Assembly (NCBI RefSeq): GCF_003651245.1
Contig: NZ_RAPE01000009.1
Coordinates: forward strand, 1-54,243
Reading direction: 5' to 3'
DNA length: 54,243 nucleotides
DNA from: Roseovarius spongiae
GTDB lineage: Bacteria; Pseudomonadota; Alphaproteobacteria; Rhodobacterales; Rhodobacteraceae
Within the stretch, counting starts at the first letter, position 1. Every line of letters begins with the position of its first letter. This document shows positions 42,860-51,932 of the stretch, piece after piece. The notes under the pieces are model-generated. The model worked only from the letters and a program-made list of their open reading frames with translations. It ran no database searches and was not told the origin of the DNA. Position numbers and translations under genes: made by a program.

Positions 42860-44036
42860 TGCGTCCCCACGTGTTCTGGATGATCGCCGCGATCTCGTCG
42901 TTGACGGCGTTCATGGATTCGATTGCACGATCAAAAGTCTGACGCGTGAAGTCCTTCTTGTCGGCCTCATAGAGCGTCTGCTTCGTCAGCCCTGCATCAG
43001 AGATCGCAGTCGACTCGACCATGTGGTTGGTCAGGACTGACCTGCCGAAAAGACCCCGGATGAAGGCAATGACCTCAGTTTGCGGTGCGTCGCCCACCTT
43101 GTAGCGGGTTGGCAGGAAACGCAGCCAGTCAAAGCGAAGGTTTGCGCCGGCGTCCCGGATGACGCCAAGCAGATCAGCAGTCATGCGCAAAAACTGCGAC
43201 ATAGACATGAGATCGAGCATCTGTGGGTGAACGGTGACAAGCACCCCGGAGGACGCCGACAAGGCAGACATGGTCAGGAAACCAAGCTGCGGCGGACAGT
43301 CGATGACGACGACGTCATAGTCTGCTTCAACACTATCGAGCGCATCACGCACACGGGCAAAGAACGCGCGGGCGCCGCCTCGCTGGATGGCAGCCGGCGT
43401 CTCATGTTCGAATTCCATGAGCTCTAGGTTCCCGGGGATAAGGTCGAGGCCTCGGATGTAGGTTTTACGGATTACTTCCGAGATCGGGACCGGTTCATCA
43501 TAGCGAACTGCGTCATACAGCGTTCCACCCTCCATCAGGTCCAGCTCAGGCTGGATGCCATGCAGCGCGGAAAAGGATGCTTGGGGGTCCAGATCGATCG
43601 CAAGGACACGATATCCCTTAAGAGCCAAGCGCTGCGCAAGGTGAGCTGATGTTGTCGTTTTCCCCGAGCCGCCTTTGAAGTTCACAACGGAGACAATCTG
43701 AAGCTCGTCACCGGCACGACGCCCCGGCACGTAGGTCCCAGGCTTCTTCGCGTTTGCCTCTAGGGCGTGGCGGATCTCCCAGATATCATCGAGTGTATAC
43801 CGACGGTGGCTGCCCGCGGTGGTTTCGACGTCAGCGATCTTTCCTTCTCGATGAAGCTTGCGAAGGTAGGTATGATCGACACCAAGCAACTCTGCCGCCT
43901 CGCCGCTAGTCAGGCTGCGCATGACTTTCTTGGCGTCGGGAGGGAAGTGGGCCGCACGTTGCGCATGAAGGTTTGACGCGAGAAGCTCTGCGTAGTGCCC
44001 GATGGCAATGTCCAGGTCCTGCTCAGCTTCGCTCAT
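42843..44036 (-). CDS. repA: Plasmid partition ATPase RepA
   Basis: A 397-residue ParA-family protein with an N-terminal MerR-like helix-turn-helix (LTSGEAAELLGVDHTYLRKLHREGKI, residues 42-67), a deviant Walker A box KGGSGKTT at 121-128, LDLDPQAS at 148-155, and VVIDCPPQLGF. It drives plasmid segregation with RepB and represses the repABC promoter. First gene of the operon; the AT-rich upstream region with a 17-bp palindrome probably holds that promoter. Confidence 0.95.
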   Translation of the reverse strand: MSEAEQDLDIAIGHYAELLASNLHAQRAAHFPPDAKKVMRSLTSGEAAELLGVDHTYLRKLHREGKIADVETTAGSHRRYTLDDIWEIRHALEANAKKPGTYVPGRRAGDELQIVSVVNFKGGSGKTTTSAHLAQRLALKGYRVLAIDLDPQASFSALHGIQPELDLMEGGTLYDAVRYDEPVPISEVIRKTYIRGLDLIPGNLELMEFEHETPAAIQRGGARAFFARVRDALDSVEADYDVVVIDCPPQLGFLTMSALSASSGVLVTVHPQMLDLMSMSQFLRMTADLLGVIRDAGANLRFDWLRFLPTRYKVGDAPQTEVIAFIRGLFGRSVLTNHMVESTAISDAGLTKQTLYEADKKDFTRQTFDRAIESMNAVNDEIAAIIQNTWGRNGKKA

Positions 44037-44136
44037 CTCTGCCTCGATTCGTGGGCGCGTTTTTTATGTGACCGCGCGTTATTTATCGAGACTATTGCCC
44101 GAGCTATCAGATTCGTGCAAGCTCTTTCTAGATATG

Positions 44137-44153
44137 GTGTGGTTCAACCACAC
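44137..44153. repeat. 17-bp palindrome upstream of repA
   Basis: GTGTGGTT-C-AACCACAC is perfectly symmetric (8-bp arms, one central base), 101 bp upstream of repA and 27 bp past the resolvase stop. It could be a RepA/RepB operator or the end of a resolvase site. Confidence 0.55.
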
Positions 44154-44179
44154 AGACACAAGCGCAGGCACTACTCAAT

Positions 44180-45091
44180 TCAGTCAAGCAACCCAAGTTT
44201 CTCAGCGCGTTCCAGAAGCATTTTCACCGATGACGGCTGCCACTTGGACCTTCCGCGCGGTGTCCGCTCACGCATAGTCTCCAGCCGATCACAGATGGCC
44301 TGTAGGGTCATGTCGGGTTTGGCGCCCTTGATGCCTGCGACAATGGCGGGCAGGCGGTCGTCCGTTTCGCGGCGCCCGGCGCGGGCCAGCACCTCGACAG
44401 GCAGGAAGCCGTCGCGGACATAGGCCTTCACAGCGCGTTGCAGGCGGCTTTGGGTCCAGCTACGCGCTTCGGGCAAGGGGCCGTTGATTATGCGCAACAC
44501 GTCCTCCCAAGCCAAGTCGGGGCGCAACCGGCGCACATGGGGCACCCAGTCTTGTGCCGTCTCGTTCAGGCGCTCCATGTAGCCGTCCTGTCGCGCCAGC
44601 CGCACTTTGCGAAGAGCGGCAGGGTCTTTGGCCCGCAGCCCAGGGTTCCCGCCAACGCGGCCCTTTGTGCGTGCGCTGGCAAGGCCGGCCTTGGTGCGTT
44701 CCCGGATCAGGGCGCGTTCGAACTCGGCCGCAGCCCCCAGCACTTGCAACGTGAACTTGCCCTGCGGCGATGCCGTGTCGATTGGGTCTTGAATGGAACG
44801 AAAGAAAGCACCCTTGGCTTCAAGCCGTTCGATCACCTCGAGGAGATGCGAAAGCGACCGCGCCAGCCGGTCGATCCGCACGACCACCAGCGTGTCGCCC
44901 TTGGCGACGCGTTCCAGCATGTTGAGCGACAACACCGGCCGCGCACGATTGCCGCCAGAGGCCTGCTCCTCATGGATCTCGGCGCAGCCTGCAGATTTCA
45001 GGACCTGCGACTGGGGCAGGGGGGTCTGATCCTCGGTCGAGACCCGGGCATAACCTATCAGGGGCATCAAAACAGTCTTTTGCAGTTTCAT
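44180..45091 (-). CDS. Serine recombinase (resolvase/invertase family)
   Basis: A 303-residue protein. The catalytic domain begins PLIGYARVSTEDQ with Ser18, followed by RIDRLARSLSHLLEVIERLEAKGAFFRS, TASPQGKFTLQVLGAAAEFERALIRERT and the E-helix. The C-terminal 130 residues exceed the usual short DNA-binding tail of Tn3 resolvases and include two further helix-turn-helix-like stretches. It may resolve plasmid multimers or belong to a transposon. ATG 45067 is an alternative start. It lies between the integrase and repA. Confidence 0.85.
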   Translation of the reverse strand: MKLQKTVLMPLIGYARVSTEDQTPLPQSQVLKSAGCAEIHEEQASGGNRARPVLSLNMLERVAKGDTLVVVRIDRLARSLSHLLEVIERLEAKGAFFRSIQDPIDTASPQGKFTLQVLGAAAEFERALIRERTKAGLASARTKGRVGGNPGLRAKDPAALRKVRLARQDGYMERLNETAQDWVPHVRRLRPDLAWEDVLRIINGPLPEARSWTQSRLQRAVKAYVRDGFLPVEVLARAGRRETDDRLPAIVAGIKGAKPDMTLQAICDRLETMRERTPRGRSKWQPSSVKMLLERAEKLGLLD

Positions 45092-45124
45092 ATAACGCGA
45101 CTAAACGACCGAATGAGCGCGCGA

Positions 45125-46222
45125 TCATAGACCGGCCGCCTTGGTCAGGTTGACGCGGAACCGGTCTCGGCGACGCTGGTAGCGGCGGGTCATCTCGGCG
45201 GAAGCGTGGCCCAGCTGCTTCTGCACGTAGCGCTCATCGACCTCGGCGCTGCTGGCAAGGCCCGCACGCAAGCTGTGGCCGGAGAACAGGGCGAGCCGAT
45301 CCTTTTCCGGAAGCTCTGCGCGGATGCCGGCGGCCAGCACGGTCTGCTTGATCAGCCGCGCGACGTGTTTGTCGCTGAGCCGTGCTTCCAGCGCTTTCTT
45401 ACCATCGCGCGATGTGCGCACAAAGACAGGCCCGAAGTCGATCTTGGCAAAATGCAGCCATTGCTCGAGCGCGTGGACCGGACAGGTTTGGTCCGAGGAT
45501 CCGCGGCCTATCTCGACTTCGCGCCAGCCAGTTTTGGCATTGAGCGTCAGCACCGCGCCATCGTCGAGGACCTCGATCCAACCGCCACTGTCGGGGGTGT
45601 CGTCTTTTCCGACATCCAGGCTGACGATTTCGGATCGACGCAACCCGCCAGCATAGCCCAGAAGCAGGATCGCCCGATCACGAAGTCCGCGCAGATCGTA
45701 GGGCAGCGTGGCCACCATCGCCAGGATGTCTTCTGGCGTTATCGCTTCCTTCTGCACCGGCGGCCGTGCATGTTTGCGCTTGATCCCGGCCAGCACGGTG
45801 GCGATGTGACGATCCTTGCGGTTTAGGGCGAAGCCGCGCTGTGCATAGTTCCAGGCGAGTCCGGACAGGCGCCGCTCAATGGTCGAGACCGAAAGGGCAG
45901 GGGACGGGCCTGTCGGAGCGGCCAGGTCAGTAAGATAGAGCCCGATCATCTCAGCTGACGGGGGCAAGGGCTCTGTACCTTTCAGGCGGCACCAGCGCGA
46001 AAAATGCTTCCAGTCGGCAGCATAGGCTTTGTTGGTGTTCTCGGCGGTAGAGGCCCTGGCATAGTTGCGGGCGTTCTCGACTAGCCGATCGAGGGTGCCG
46101 GAGCCGGCAACGTGGGAGGGCAGGGCGATCGCGGCGCCACTTGGCGGGGCTCTCTCGTCGCGCTCGTCACCTTTCATCGCATCATTGGGCGCGGAGCGCG
46201 ATTTCTCGTCCTCTGTGGTCAT
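45125..46222 (-). CDS. Tyrosine recombinase/integrase
   Basis: A 365-residue protein with a SAM-like core-binding domain (about residues 45-150) and a catalytic domain with YAGGLRRSEIVSLD, HSLRAGLASSAEVDERYVQKQLGHASAEMTRRYQRR supplying Arg, His-x2-Arg, His and the nucleophile Tyr. Likely roles are integration, multimer resolution or excision of an element. ATG at 46222. A crossover-like dyad lies 50 bp upstream at 46272-46304. Confidence 0.88.
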   Translation of the reverse strand: MTTEDEKSRSAPNDAMKGDERDERAPPSGAAIALPSHVAGSGTLDRLVENARNYARASTAENTNKAYAADWKHFSRWCRLKGTEPLPPSAEMIGLYLTDLAAPTGPSPALSVSTIERRLSGLAWNYAQRGFALNRKDRHIATVLAGIKRKHARPPVQKEAITPEDILAMVATLPYDLRGLRDRAILLLGYAGGLRRSEIVSLDVGKDDTPDSGGWIEVLDDGAVLTLNAKTGWREVEIGRGSSDQTCPVHALEQWLHFAKIDFGPVFVRTSRDGKKALEARLSDKHVARLIKQTVLAAGIRAELPEKDRLALFSGHSLRAGLASSAEVDERYVQKQLGHASAEMTRRYQRRRDRFRVNLTKAAGL

Positions 46223-46271
46223 CTTTCTCTCGAAATTTTCCCAAATTTTGCTCTTGCTTGCCAGCCTATCC

Positions 46272-46304
46272 TTATGTCCGATAATGCAAACTTATTGGAC
46301 ATAT
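46272..46304. repeat. Recombinase core-site-like dyad
   Basis: Two 13-bp arms, 46272-46284 (TTATGTCCGATAA) and 46292-46304 (TTATTGGACATAT), match in inverted orientation at 11 of 13 positions around a 7-bp spacer TGCAAAC. Arm and spacer lengths are those of a tyrosine-recombinase crossover site. It lies between the integrase gene and DUF1403. An operator is the alternative. Confidence 0.5.
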
Positions 46305-46378
46305 CTGGGAGCTGTAAGGTGGGGCGGTTTCTACATCATATTGTGGACGAAAGCGCCGCGCGCGGCTAGTGTTGGAAC

Positions 46379-47281
46379 ATGACATACCAGTCCGCCACGA
46401 TCTCCGACGACCTCAACGCCGTACCGCAGCTCCCGGCGTGGGTCACCTCCGGGCGGGCGGAAACCCCCGAGGATGTGGTCTTTTTGTCCGGCGCCGCCCT
46501 GGCCCATCTGCATCTTGTGTTGGGGCACAGGGACGTGCCCCAGGCCTTGCTGCGCAGCCGTTTGGCGTTGAGCGCGGCGGAGGCCTGCGTGACGCATCAG
46601 GGGCGTCCGGAACGAGTCTCGGAACTACGCGACGCAGTGGCGTTTCTGCAGCCGGGCGACAGTCCCGGTCCGGCAGGTGAGGTCTATGGGTCGTGGCGGC
46701 GTGCGGTGGAGCGACCGGTCTCGGTCAAGGCATTGCATCGGGCAATGCCTGGCGTCGAGGTGGAGCAGATCGCGGCCTGGCTGGACGGGTACGACCCGCG
46801 CGGCGCGGGGCAGGGGGGACCGATTGCGCGCGCGGCGGCGATCCTGCAGGCGGCTCTGGCGGAGCGACCGCGCGACCATGCCACGGCGCTGATATTGGCA
46901 GTCGCGGCCTTGGCGCAGGCGCTCGGGTGGAGCCATGTCCTGCCGCTCCTGGCGCTCGGTCTCAAGCGCGGCGATCTGCGCAAGACGGGCGAAGAGCTGC
47001 GGCTCGCCTGTCATCGGGCAATTGTGCGGGCCACGGCCGAGGCGACGCGCGAGGCGGCCGATCTGACGCGCCGCGCCGCACGTCTGAGAGAGGTCGCTCC
47101 AAAGCTCCGGGCCAATGGTGCGGAGGAGGCGGTCGAGATGTTTCTGACCCGCGATGCCATGGCGCCTTCGGCCTTGCCTTTGCCGGATCGCGCCGCGCGG
47201 CGGCTCTGCGACCGGCTGGTCGACCTCGGCGCGGTGCGCGAGCTGACCGGGCGGGATACCTTCCGGCTTTACGGGGTCTAG
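46379..47281 (+). CDS. DUF1403 family protein
   Basis: A 300-residue, mostly helical protein with LPAWVTSGRAETPEDVVFLSGAALAHLHLVLGHRDVPQALLRSRLALSAAEACV at the N-terminus, the DUF1403 pattern, then ALILAVAALAQALGWSHVLPLLALGLKRGDLRKTGEELRLACHRAI. The family is confined largely to alphaproteobacteria and their plasmids; its function is not known. The stop is two bases before the scpB start, so the two are co-translated. Confidence 0.82.
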   Translation: MTYQSATISDDLNAVPQLPAWVTSGRAETPEDVVFLSGAALAHLHLVLGHRDVPQALLRSRLALSAAEACVTHQGRPERVSELRDAVAFLQPGDSPGPAGEVYGSWRRAVERPVSVKALHRAMPGVEVEQIAAWLDGYDPRGAGQGGPIARAAAILQAALAERPRDHATALILAVAALAQALGWSHVLPLLALGLKRGDLRKTGEELRLACHRAIVRATAEATREAADLTRRAARLREVAPKLRANGAEEAVEMFLTRDAMAPSALPLPDRAARRLCDRLVDLGAVRELTGRDTFRLYGV

Positions 47282-47283
47282 CG

Positions 47284-47883
47284 ATGGCCAAGGATCGCCC
47301 CGAACCGGAGCTTGACCGCGAGTTGCCCGACCTGCCGCCGGAGCTGCGCTGGCGGGAATGGATGCGGCGGATCGAGGCGGTGCTGTTCGCCAGCGCGTCG
47401 CCGGTGCCGCGCGAGGACCTCGCCCGCGTGGTGGGGAAGGTTTCGGTCGATCTGCTGATCGAGGACCTCGCGGCCGATCTCGAGGGACGGTCCTTCGAGG
47501 TGGCGCAGGTTGCTGGCGGCTGGATGTTCCGGACGCGGAGTACCTATGCCCCCGCGATCCGCGCTGCGGCGGATGTCGGGGGCCAACTGCTGGATCTGAG
47601 CGAGTTCGACGTCGCGGTCCTGGCGGCCATCGCCTATCACCAGCCGATCACCCGCGACGGGCTCAAGAACATCTTCGGCAAGGAGATCAGTCGCGATCTG
47701 ATCGGGCGGCTGCATGCACGCGACCTGATCGGCGCGGGGCCGCGCTCGCCGCGGCGCGGGGCGCCCTACACCTACGTGACGACCAAGCACTTCCTGGTCG
47801 CCTTCGATCTCAAATCGCTGCAAGACCTTCCGGATCGGGAGCAGCTGGAAGATGCGGGCGTGTTGTCCGAGACTGGGACATGA
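47284..47883 (+). CDS. scpB: ScpB-like condensin subunit
   Basis: A 199-residue protein with two winged-helix domains: WMRRIEAVLFASASPVPREDLARVVGKVSVDLLIEDLAADLEGRSFEVAQVAGGWMFRTR and LDLSEFDVAVLAAIAYHQPITRDGLKNIFGKEISRDLIGRLHARDLIGAGPRSPRRGAPYTYVTT. These match ScpB of the SMC-Scp condensin. There is no scpA or smc in the window, so it either works with host SMC or has another role with DUF1403. Confidence 0.85.
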   Translation: MAKDRPEPELDRELPDLPPELRWREWMRRIEAVLFASASPVPREDLARVVGKVSVDLLIEDLAADLEGRSFEVAQVAGGWMFRTRSTYAPAIRAAADVGGQLLDLSEFDVAVLAAIAYHQPITRDGLKNIFGKEISRDLIGRLHARDLIGAGPRSPRRGAPYTYVTTKHFLVAFDLKSLQDLPDREQLEDAGVLSETGT

Positions 47884-47919
47884 GCCTGTGGTGTGAACAG
47901 AAACCGAGGTCGGCCTCCA

Positions 47920-48786
47920 CTATTTCGCGGTGCCGGTGCGCGCGCAGACAGGCTCAAGCATCGCCCAGATATCATCGACGACCTGCGCAAGGCTCATGCC
48001 TTCGATCTCGGTCGCCTCGGAATAGGCGCGCCACTGTGCGGACTTCGTCGCATCGGTGGCGAACGCCCGGGACAGGCCCGGCGGTCGCTCCGTCGGCACG
48101 TCCGTTTGACGCCGCTCAAAGGTCTTTTCGATGCTGGCCTGCAAGTCGTCGGGATCGAGATCCACCGCCTTCGGCAGAGCCCAAAGGTCGTAGTAATCCT
48201 TCATCCGGCCATTGATGATACCGAGCGCGACGACCGCCTGGAACTTCTCCGCGATGACCGTCTCCGGGGAGTAGGCCCGCACCGATGCCGAGGGGAAATC
48301 GAGCAGGGAACCATAGTCGAGCGTGTAGGCGGGGTTTCCAAGCGCGTCTCCGAATCCGACATCTATCGTGATCGGGATCCGCGTTTTCTCGAGATACGCG
48401 GCCGTCTTCAGGCGCATGCCGCCGTAGACCTGATTTTCCCGGATCGGGGCCGCAGTAAGACTGGCGTCGTCAAAGATCAGCCCGTCAGCTGCGTCGATTG
48501 CGAGAATCTCGGCGATGGTCTTCTTCAGGGTCGCCTCGTCCTCGGCGCCGAACGACAGGAAGTCGATGTCTCGGGTAAACCGGCCTCTGTCCTTGGTCCA
48601 GAGAGTCACGAGCATGCCGCCCTTCAGGACGAAGCGATCGCGGTGTGCTGACACCGACAGGCGGTAGATGAGCCGCTCCAGTCCAAATGCCACCAGTACC
48701 ACGTCGAAGGCCTGCTCCTCAGCGCGTGCGAGGTTCAGCAGTCTCTGACGCACCGAAGCGGCGATATTTCTGGGTTTGTCAGCCAT
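47920..48786 (-). CDS. abiEii: AbiEii-type nucleotidyltransferase toxin
   Basis: A 288-residue protein of the AbiEii/AbiGii/MenT superfamily. The nucleotidyltransferase core is visible as FVLKGGMLVTLW (Lys55-Gly-Gly) and RFTRDIDFLSFG (Asp73 and Asp75), with later PETVIAEKFQAVVALG and RMKDYYDLW. Such enzymes block growth, some by modifying tRNA 3' ends, and cause abortive infection. It overlaps the antitoxin gene by eight bases. Confidence 0.88.
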   Translation of the reverse strand: MADKPRNIAASVRQRLLNLARAEEQAFDVVLVAFGLERLIYRLSVSAHRDRFVLKGGMLVTLWTKDRGRFTRDIDFLSFGAEDEATLKKTIAEILAIDAADGLIFDDASLTAAPIRENQVYGGMRLKTAAYLEKTRIPITIDVGFGDALGNPAYTLDYGSLLDFPSASVRAYSPETVIAEKFQAVVALGIINGRMKDYYDLWALPKAVDLDPDDLQASIEKTFERRQTDVPTERPPGLSRAFATDATKSAQWRAYSEATEIEGMSLAQVVDDIWAMLEPVCARTGTAK

Positions 48787-49396
48787 TCGACGTCACGGCC
48801 TCGAGGTAGGGGCGCATCTGGTTCCAGGCACCGTAGGTCTGCGCAGCCTCAGCAATGGCTGACGGCGTCGCCTTGCGCTGCTCGACCGCGGCCTTGAGGG
48901 CCTCGATGGCGACCGATCGATCGACAAGGCGCCGGTTCCGGAACGCGTCGGCGAGCGTCTTCGGGATCGTGTACATCCTGATCGTCGTCCCACCCAGCCG
49001 ATGCACTTCGACGCCACTGGAGAAATAGGGTTCGCGGAACCGGACGGTTCGGATTTTCGGATAGGTGATCTTTGGCTCCCAGTCCTTAGCGCCGATGGCA
49101 ATCCAGACACGACGCGGCAGTTGATCGGTCAGGCCATGAAATGCCAGAGCCGATGTGAGGCAGATGACGACCTTTGGTGCCCGCTTGGCGACTTCGATCA
49201 GGGTTTCATGCGTATCGGGTGCGCTGTCGGGCAGGCCGTAAAGCCCGCGGCCAAGCCGGAGGATGTCGCCGGACCGCACCGCGCGAGATATGGTTGCCGC
49301 TGAGACGCCCACACCCTCAAGTTCCCGTGCGCGTGCCGGCGCATGGGACTCCAGATGTTCAAGGAGGCGCTGCCTCTGTGTCAGCTCACGTGGCAT
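48779..49396 (-). CDS. abiEi: AbiEi-type antitoxin/repressor
   Basis: A 205-residue protein with an N-terminal winged helix (LTQRQRLLEHLESHAPARARELEGVGVSAATISRAVRSGDILRLGRGLYGLPDS, residues 5-58), then the AbiEi antitoxin domain (VICLTSALAFHGLTDQLPRRVWIAIG, TIRMYTIPKTLADAFRNRRLVDRSVAIEALKAAV). AbiEi proteins repress their own operon by binding inverted repeats upstream; one is present at 49405-49437. Confidence 0.87.
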   Translation of the reverse strand: MPRELTQRQRLLEHLESHAPARARELEGVGVSAATISRAVRSGDILRLGRGLYGLPDSAPDTHETLIEVAKRAPKVVICLTSALAFHGLTDQLPRRVWIAIGAKDWEPKITYPKIRTVRFREPYFSSGVEVHRLGGTTIRMYTIPKTLADAFRNRRLVDRSVAIEALKAAVEQRKATPSAIAEAAQTYGAWNQMRPYLEAVTSNG

Positions 49397-49404
49397 TGAT
49401 AGGT

Positions 49405-49437
49405 AACCTCGGACAAATTCGCACTTAGTCCGAGGTT
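49405..49437 (-). promoter_or_regulatory. Operator-like inverted repeat of the abiE operon
   Basis: AACCTCGGAC (49405-49414) and GTCCGAGGTT (49428-49437) are perfect 10-bp arms 13 bp apart, ending nine bases before the AbiEi start, as expected for AbiEi autoregulation. Confidence 0.7.
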
Positions 49438-49597
49438 TTCTAACATAGCTTGGTTACGTCTGCCAAGACCGTAGAACCCCGGGCAAAACACCTTATCTGC
49501 AGGGACGGTGGGTTCCGGCCATTCGCCGCATTGAATGAGCCAACGATTGATTCTACTTATGGATGAGCTTTGCATATTTAGTATTTTGGGGGCGAGA

Positions 49598-51529
49598 ATG
49601 CCTTGGTTTGATGGATTAACACCGGGAACACCGGCACATAGCATTGCTTCGACCACGAACACGCGCGTTCGCGTCGTTGCTGGACCGGGCACCGGGAAAT
49701 CATTTGCGATGAAGCGCCGGGTCGCACGCCTGCTCGAAGCCGGTGTCGCACCCGACCTTATTCTTCCGGTTACGTTCACCCGAGTTGCGGCGCAGGACCT
49801 TCACCGCGAGTTGGTCAATATGGGCGTTCCCGGATGCAACGAACTGCACACACACACCCTTCACAGCCTCGCCCTTCGAATGCTCACGCGGAACCATGTT
49901 CTTGCGGCGACAGGGCGCATTCCGCGCCCGCTGAACGATTTTGAGACAGAAGCACTGGTTTGTGACCTTATGGCTGCTCACGGCGGCAAGCGGGCCGTAG
50001 CCGACTTAAAACAAGCGTATGAAGCGGCGTGGGCGCGCCTCAACCACCAGACGCCGGGATACGCACCATCTGCGGCGGAAACAGCGTTCCAGCACGACCT
50101 ACTTGAATGGCTGCGTTTTCACGAGGCGATGTTGATCGGGGAAGTAATCCCGGAAATCTATCGCTACCTTTCAGCCAATCCCGCCGCGCCCGAACGCGCG
50201 GAGTTCAGCCATATATTGGTCGATGAGTATCAGGATTTGAACAAGGCGGAGCAAGCAATCATCGAATTGCTTTCTGGCGTGGCGGAAGTTTGCATAGTCG
50301 GCGACGACGATCAGTCGATCTACGGTTTCAAGCACGCCCATCCCGACGGCATTCGAGATTGGCTACTGACCAACACAGGCGCCGACGATTTGAGCCTTGT
50401 CGATTGCCACCGCTGCCCGACCGGTGTTGTTGACATGGCGAATGCGCTCATTGCCCACAACGTACACCGTCCGGTACCCCGTGCGCTGCTTCCCATCGCT
50501 GCAAAGGGACCGGGCGCGGTGACTATTCTCCAGTACCCGAACTTGAACCAAGAAGTCGTGGGCGTCGTGTCCACGATCCAACAAATGATCGCCGCGGGCA
50601 CCCCTGCAGGCGACATTTTGGTCCTTGCCCAAAGCCGCGCCGTCGGAACGCCGATCTACGAGGCGCTTCTAGCTGGTGGCGTCCCTGCCCGATCCGAATA
50701 CACAGAATCCGAACTTGAACGGGAAGCCGCACAGCACTCGTTCGCTCTATTGAAGTTGTTCGCCAATCAGGACGACCGTGTCGCGCTGCGCTGGCTGGTG
50801 GGGCAGAACGGAAGCAATTTCCATGCTGCGGGCTACAAACGCGTTCGAGACCATTGTGAAGCGACCGGGTTGTCGCCATGGCAGACTCTCAGCCAATTGA
50901 GCGCGGGCACTTTAAGCATTCCCCACACAGGCCGCATTGTGAACGACTTCAATGCGCTCGTGGCCGAACTGAATACTATTGCCGCGTTGCCCGACCTCGC
51001 TGCGGTGGTCGACGCGCTGTTTCCCGGAGGTCAGGCCGACACCCGCGAACTGCGCGACATCGCCGTTGGGTTGATTGCTGCCGATCCGGCCATAGACGCA
51101 CAGTCTTTGGTCAGCGAGTTGATCACCGCCATCACGCAGCCGGAAATCCCGACGGACATCCAAGAAGTCCGCATAATGAGCCTGCACAAGAGCAAGGGGC
51201 TGAGTTCGCCCGTGACGATCATCGCAGGGTGTGTGAATGGTCTGCTGCCGAGAGCACCGAAGAATGCGCTGACCCCGCTCGAAAGGCAGCACTACGATGA
51301 AGAACAGCGCAGGCTATTCTTCGTGGGCATCACGCGAGTGAAGGCCGACCCAGCCAACGGAAGACCTGGCACGCTGATACTGACATACTCTCAAGAGATG
51401 CCGCTGGCAGACGCGATGAGAGCGGGCATAACACCAGCTTACGTCAACTATGGAACAGCCATCCTGCAAGCGAGCCCTTTCATTGCCGACATGGCACCGG
51501 CAGCCCCTGTTGCTGTCGCCGTGCCTTAA
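49598..51529 (+). CDS. UvrD/Rep-family superfamily 1 helicase
   Basis: A 643-residue helicase: Walker A GPGTGKS (29-35), motif Ia VTFTRVAAQDL, motif II VDEYQDLN (208-215), motif III GDDDQSIYGF (235-244), then the C-terminal motifs IMSLHKSKGLSSPVTIIAG and LFFVGITRVK. It would unwind DNA 3' to 5'. ATG at 49598 follows a purine-rich box; ATG at 49535 lacks one. Codons and spacing are less GC-rich than the backbone, suggesting transfer. It lies divergent from abiE and 85 bp before a gene cut by IS66, so a two-gene defence unit is plausible. Confidence 0.88.
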   Translation: MPWFDGLTPGTPAHSIASTTNTRVRVVAGPGTGKSFAMKRRVARLLEAGVAPDLILPVTFTRVAAQDLHRELVNMGVPGCNELHTHTLHSLALRMLTRNHVLAATGRIPRPLNDFETEALVCDLMAAHGGKRAVADLKQAYEAAWARLNHQTPGYAPSAAETAFQHDLLEWLRFHEAMLIGEVIPEIYRYLSANPAAPERAEFSHILVDEYQDLNKAEQAIIELLSGVAEVCIVGDDDQSIYGFKHAHPDGIRDWLLTNTGADDLSLVDCHRCPTGVVDMANALIAHNVHRPVPRALLPIAAKGPGAVTILQYPNLNQEVVGVVSTIQQMIAAGTPAGDILVLAQSRAVGTPIYEALLAGGVPARSEYTESELEREAAQHSFALLKLFANQDDRVALRWLVGQNGSNFHAAGYKRVRDHCEATGLSPWQTLSQLSAGTLSIPHTGRIVNDFNALVAELNTIAALPDLAAVVDALFPGGQADTRELRDIAVGLIAADPAIDAQSLVSELITAITQPEIPTDIQEVRIMSLHKSKGLSSPVTIIAGCVNGLLPRAPKNALTPLERQHYDEEQRRLFFVGITRVKADPANGRPGTLILTYSQEMPLADAMRAGITPAYVNYGTAILQASPFIADMAPAAPVAVAVP

Positions 51530-51614
51530 TTTGGCTAAGCGCGGCAAAGTTGATCATTCCACCTTCGCTCTGGGGGTTCAGCTTGAATAGTTCAAAGGGT
51601 GGGAGGAAACCAGA

Positions 51615-51834
51615 ATGATTTTCACGCCCGAAAAATGGGAGAAGCCGACGCCCGATGAAATGTTGGCCTTTTGGGATCGTCCGAAGGCTACAAAAGGAAA
51701 GCCAAATGGGAGCATTCTTGTTTTCCGCAAGCACCTTTCGCCACTTGCAGTCTACAAGTACCTCGTCGCGCGATTTGGCCCGCCATATGGCTTCCAAAAC
51801 TTCGCGAAGAAACAGGGTGACAGCGACAACTTGA
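51615..51834 (+). pseudogene. Helicase-partner gene truncated by IS66
   Basis: Starts MIFTPEKWEKPTPDEMLAFWDRPKATKGKPNGSILVFRKHLSPLAVYKYLVARFGPPYGFQNFAKKQGDSDNL after a GGAGG box. About 73 codons remain before the IS66 end; the frame then runs into the element and stops at 51896. No family recognised. The good ribosome binding site and protein-like sequence say that the intact gene was real and co-transcribed with the helicase. Confidence 0.7.
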
Positions 51835-51932
51835 GTAATCACCCGGTTGGCACCGCCTGCCACCGTTTGCCCGCACGGGCTAAGACACGTGCATAGCGAC
51901 GTCGCAAACGACGTGTCTGAGACGGAGGGTGC

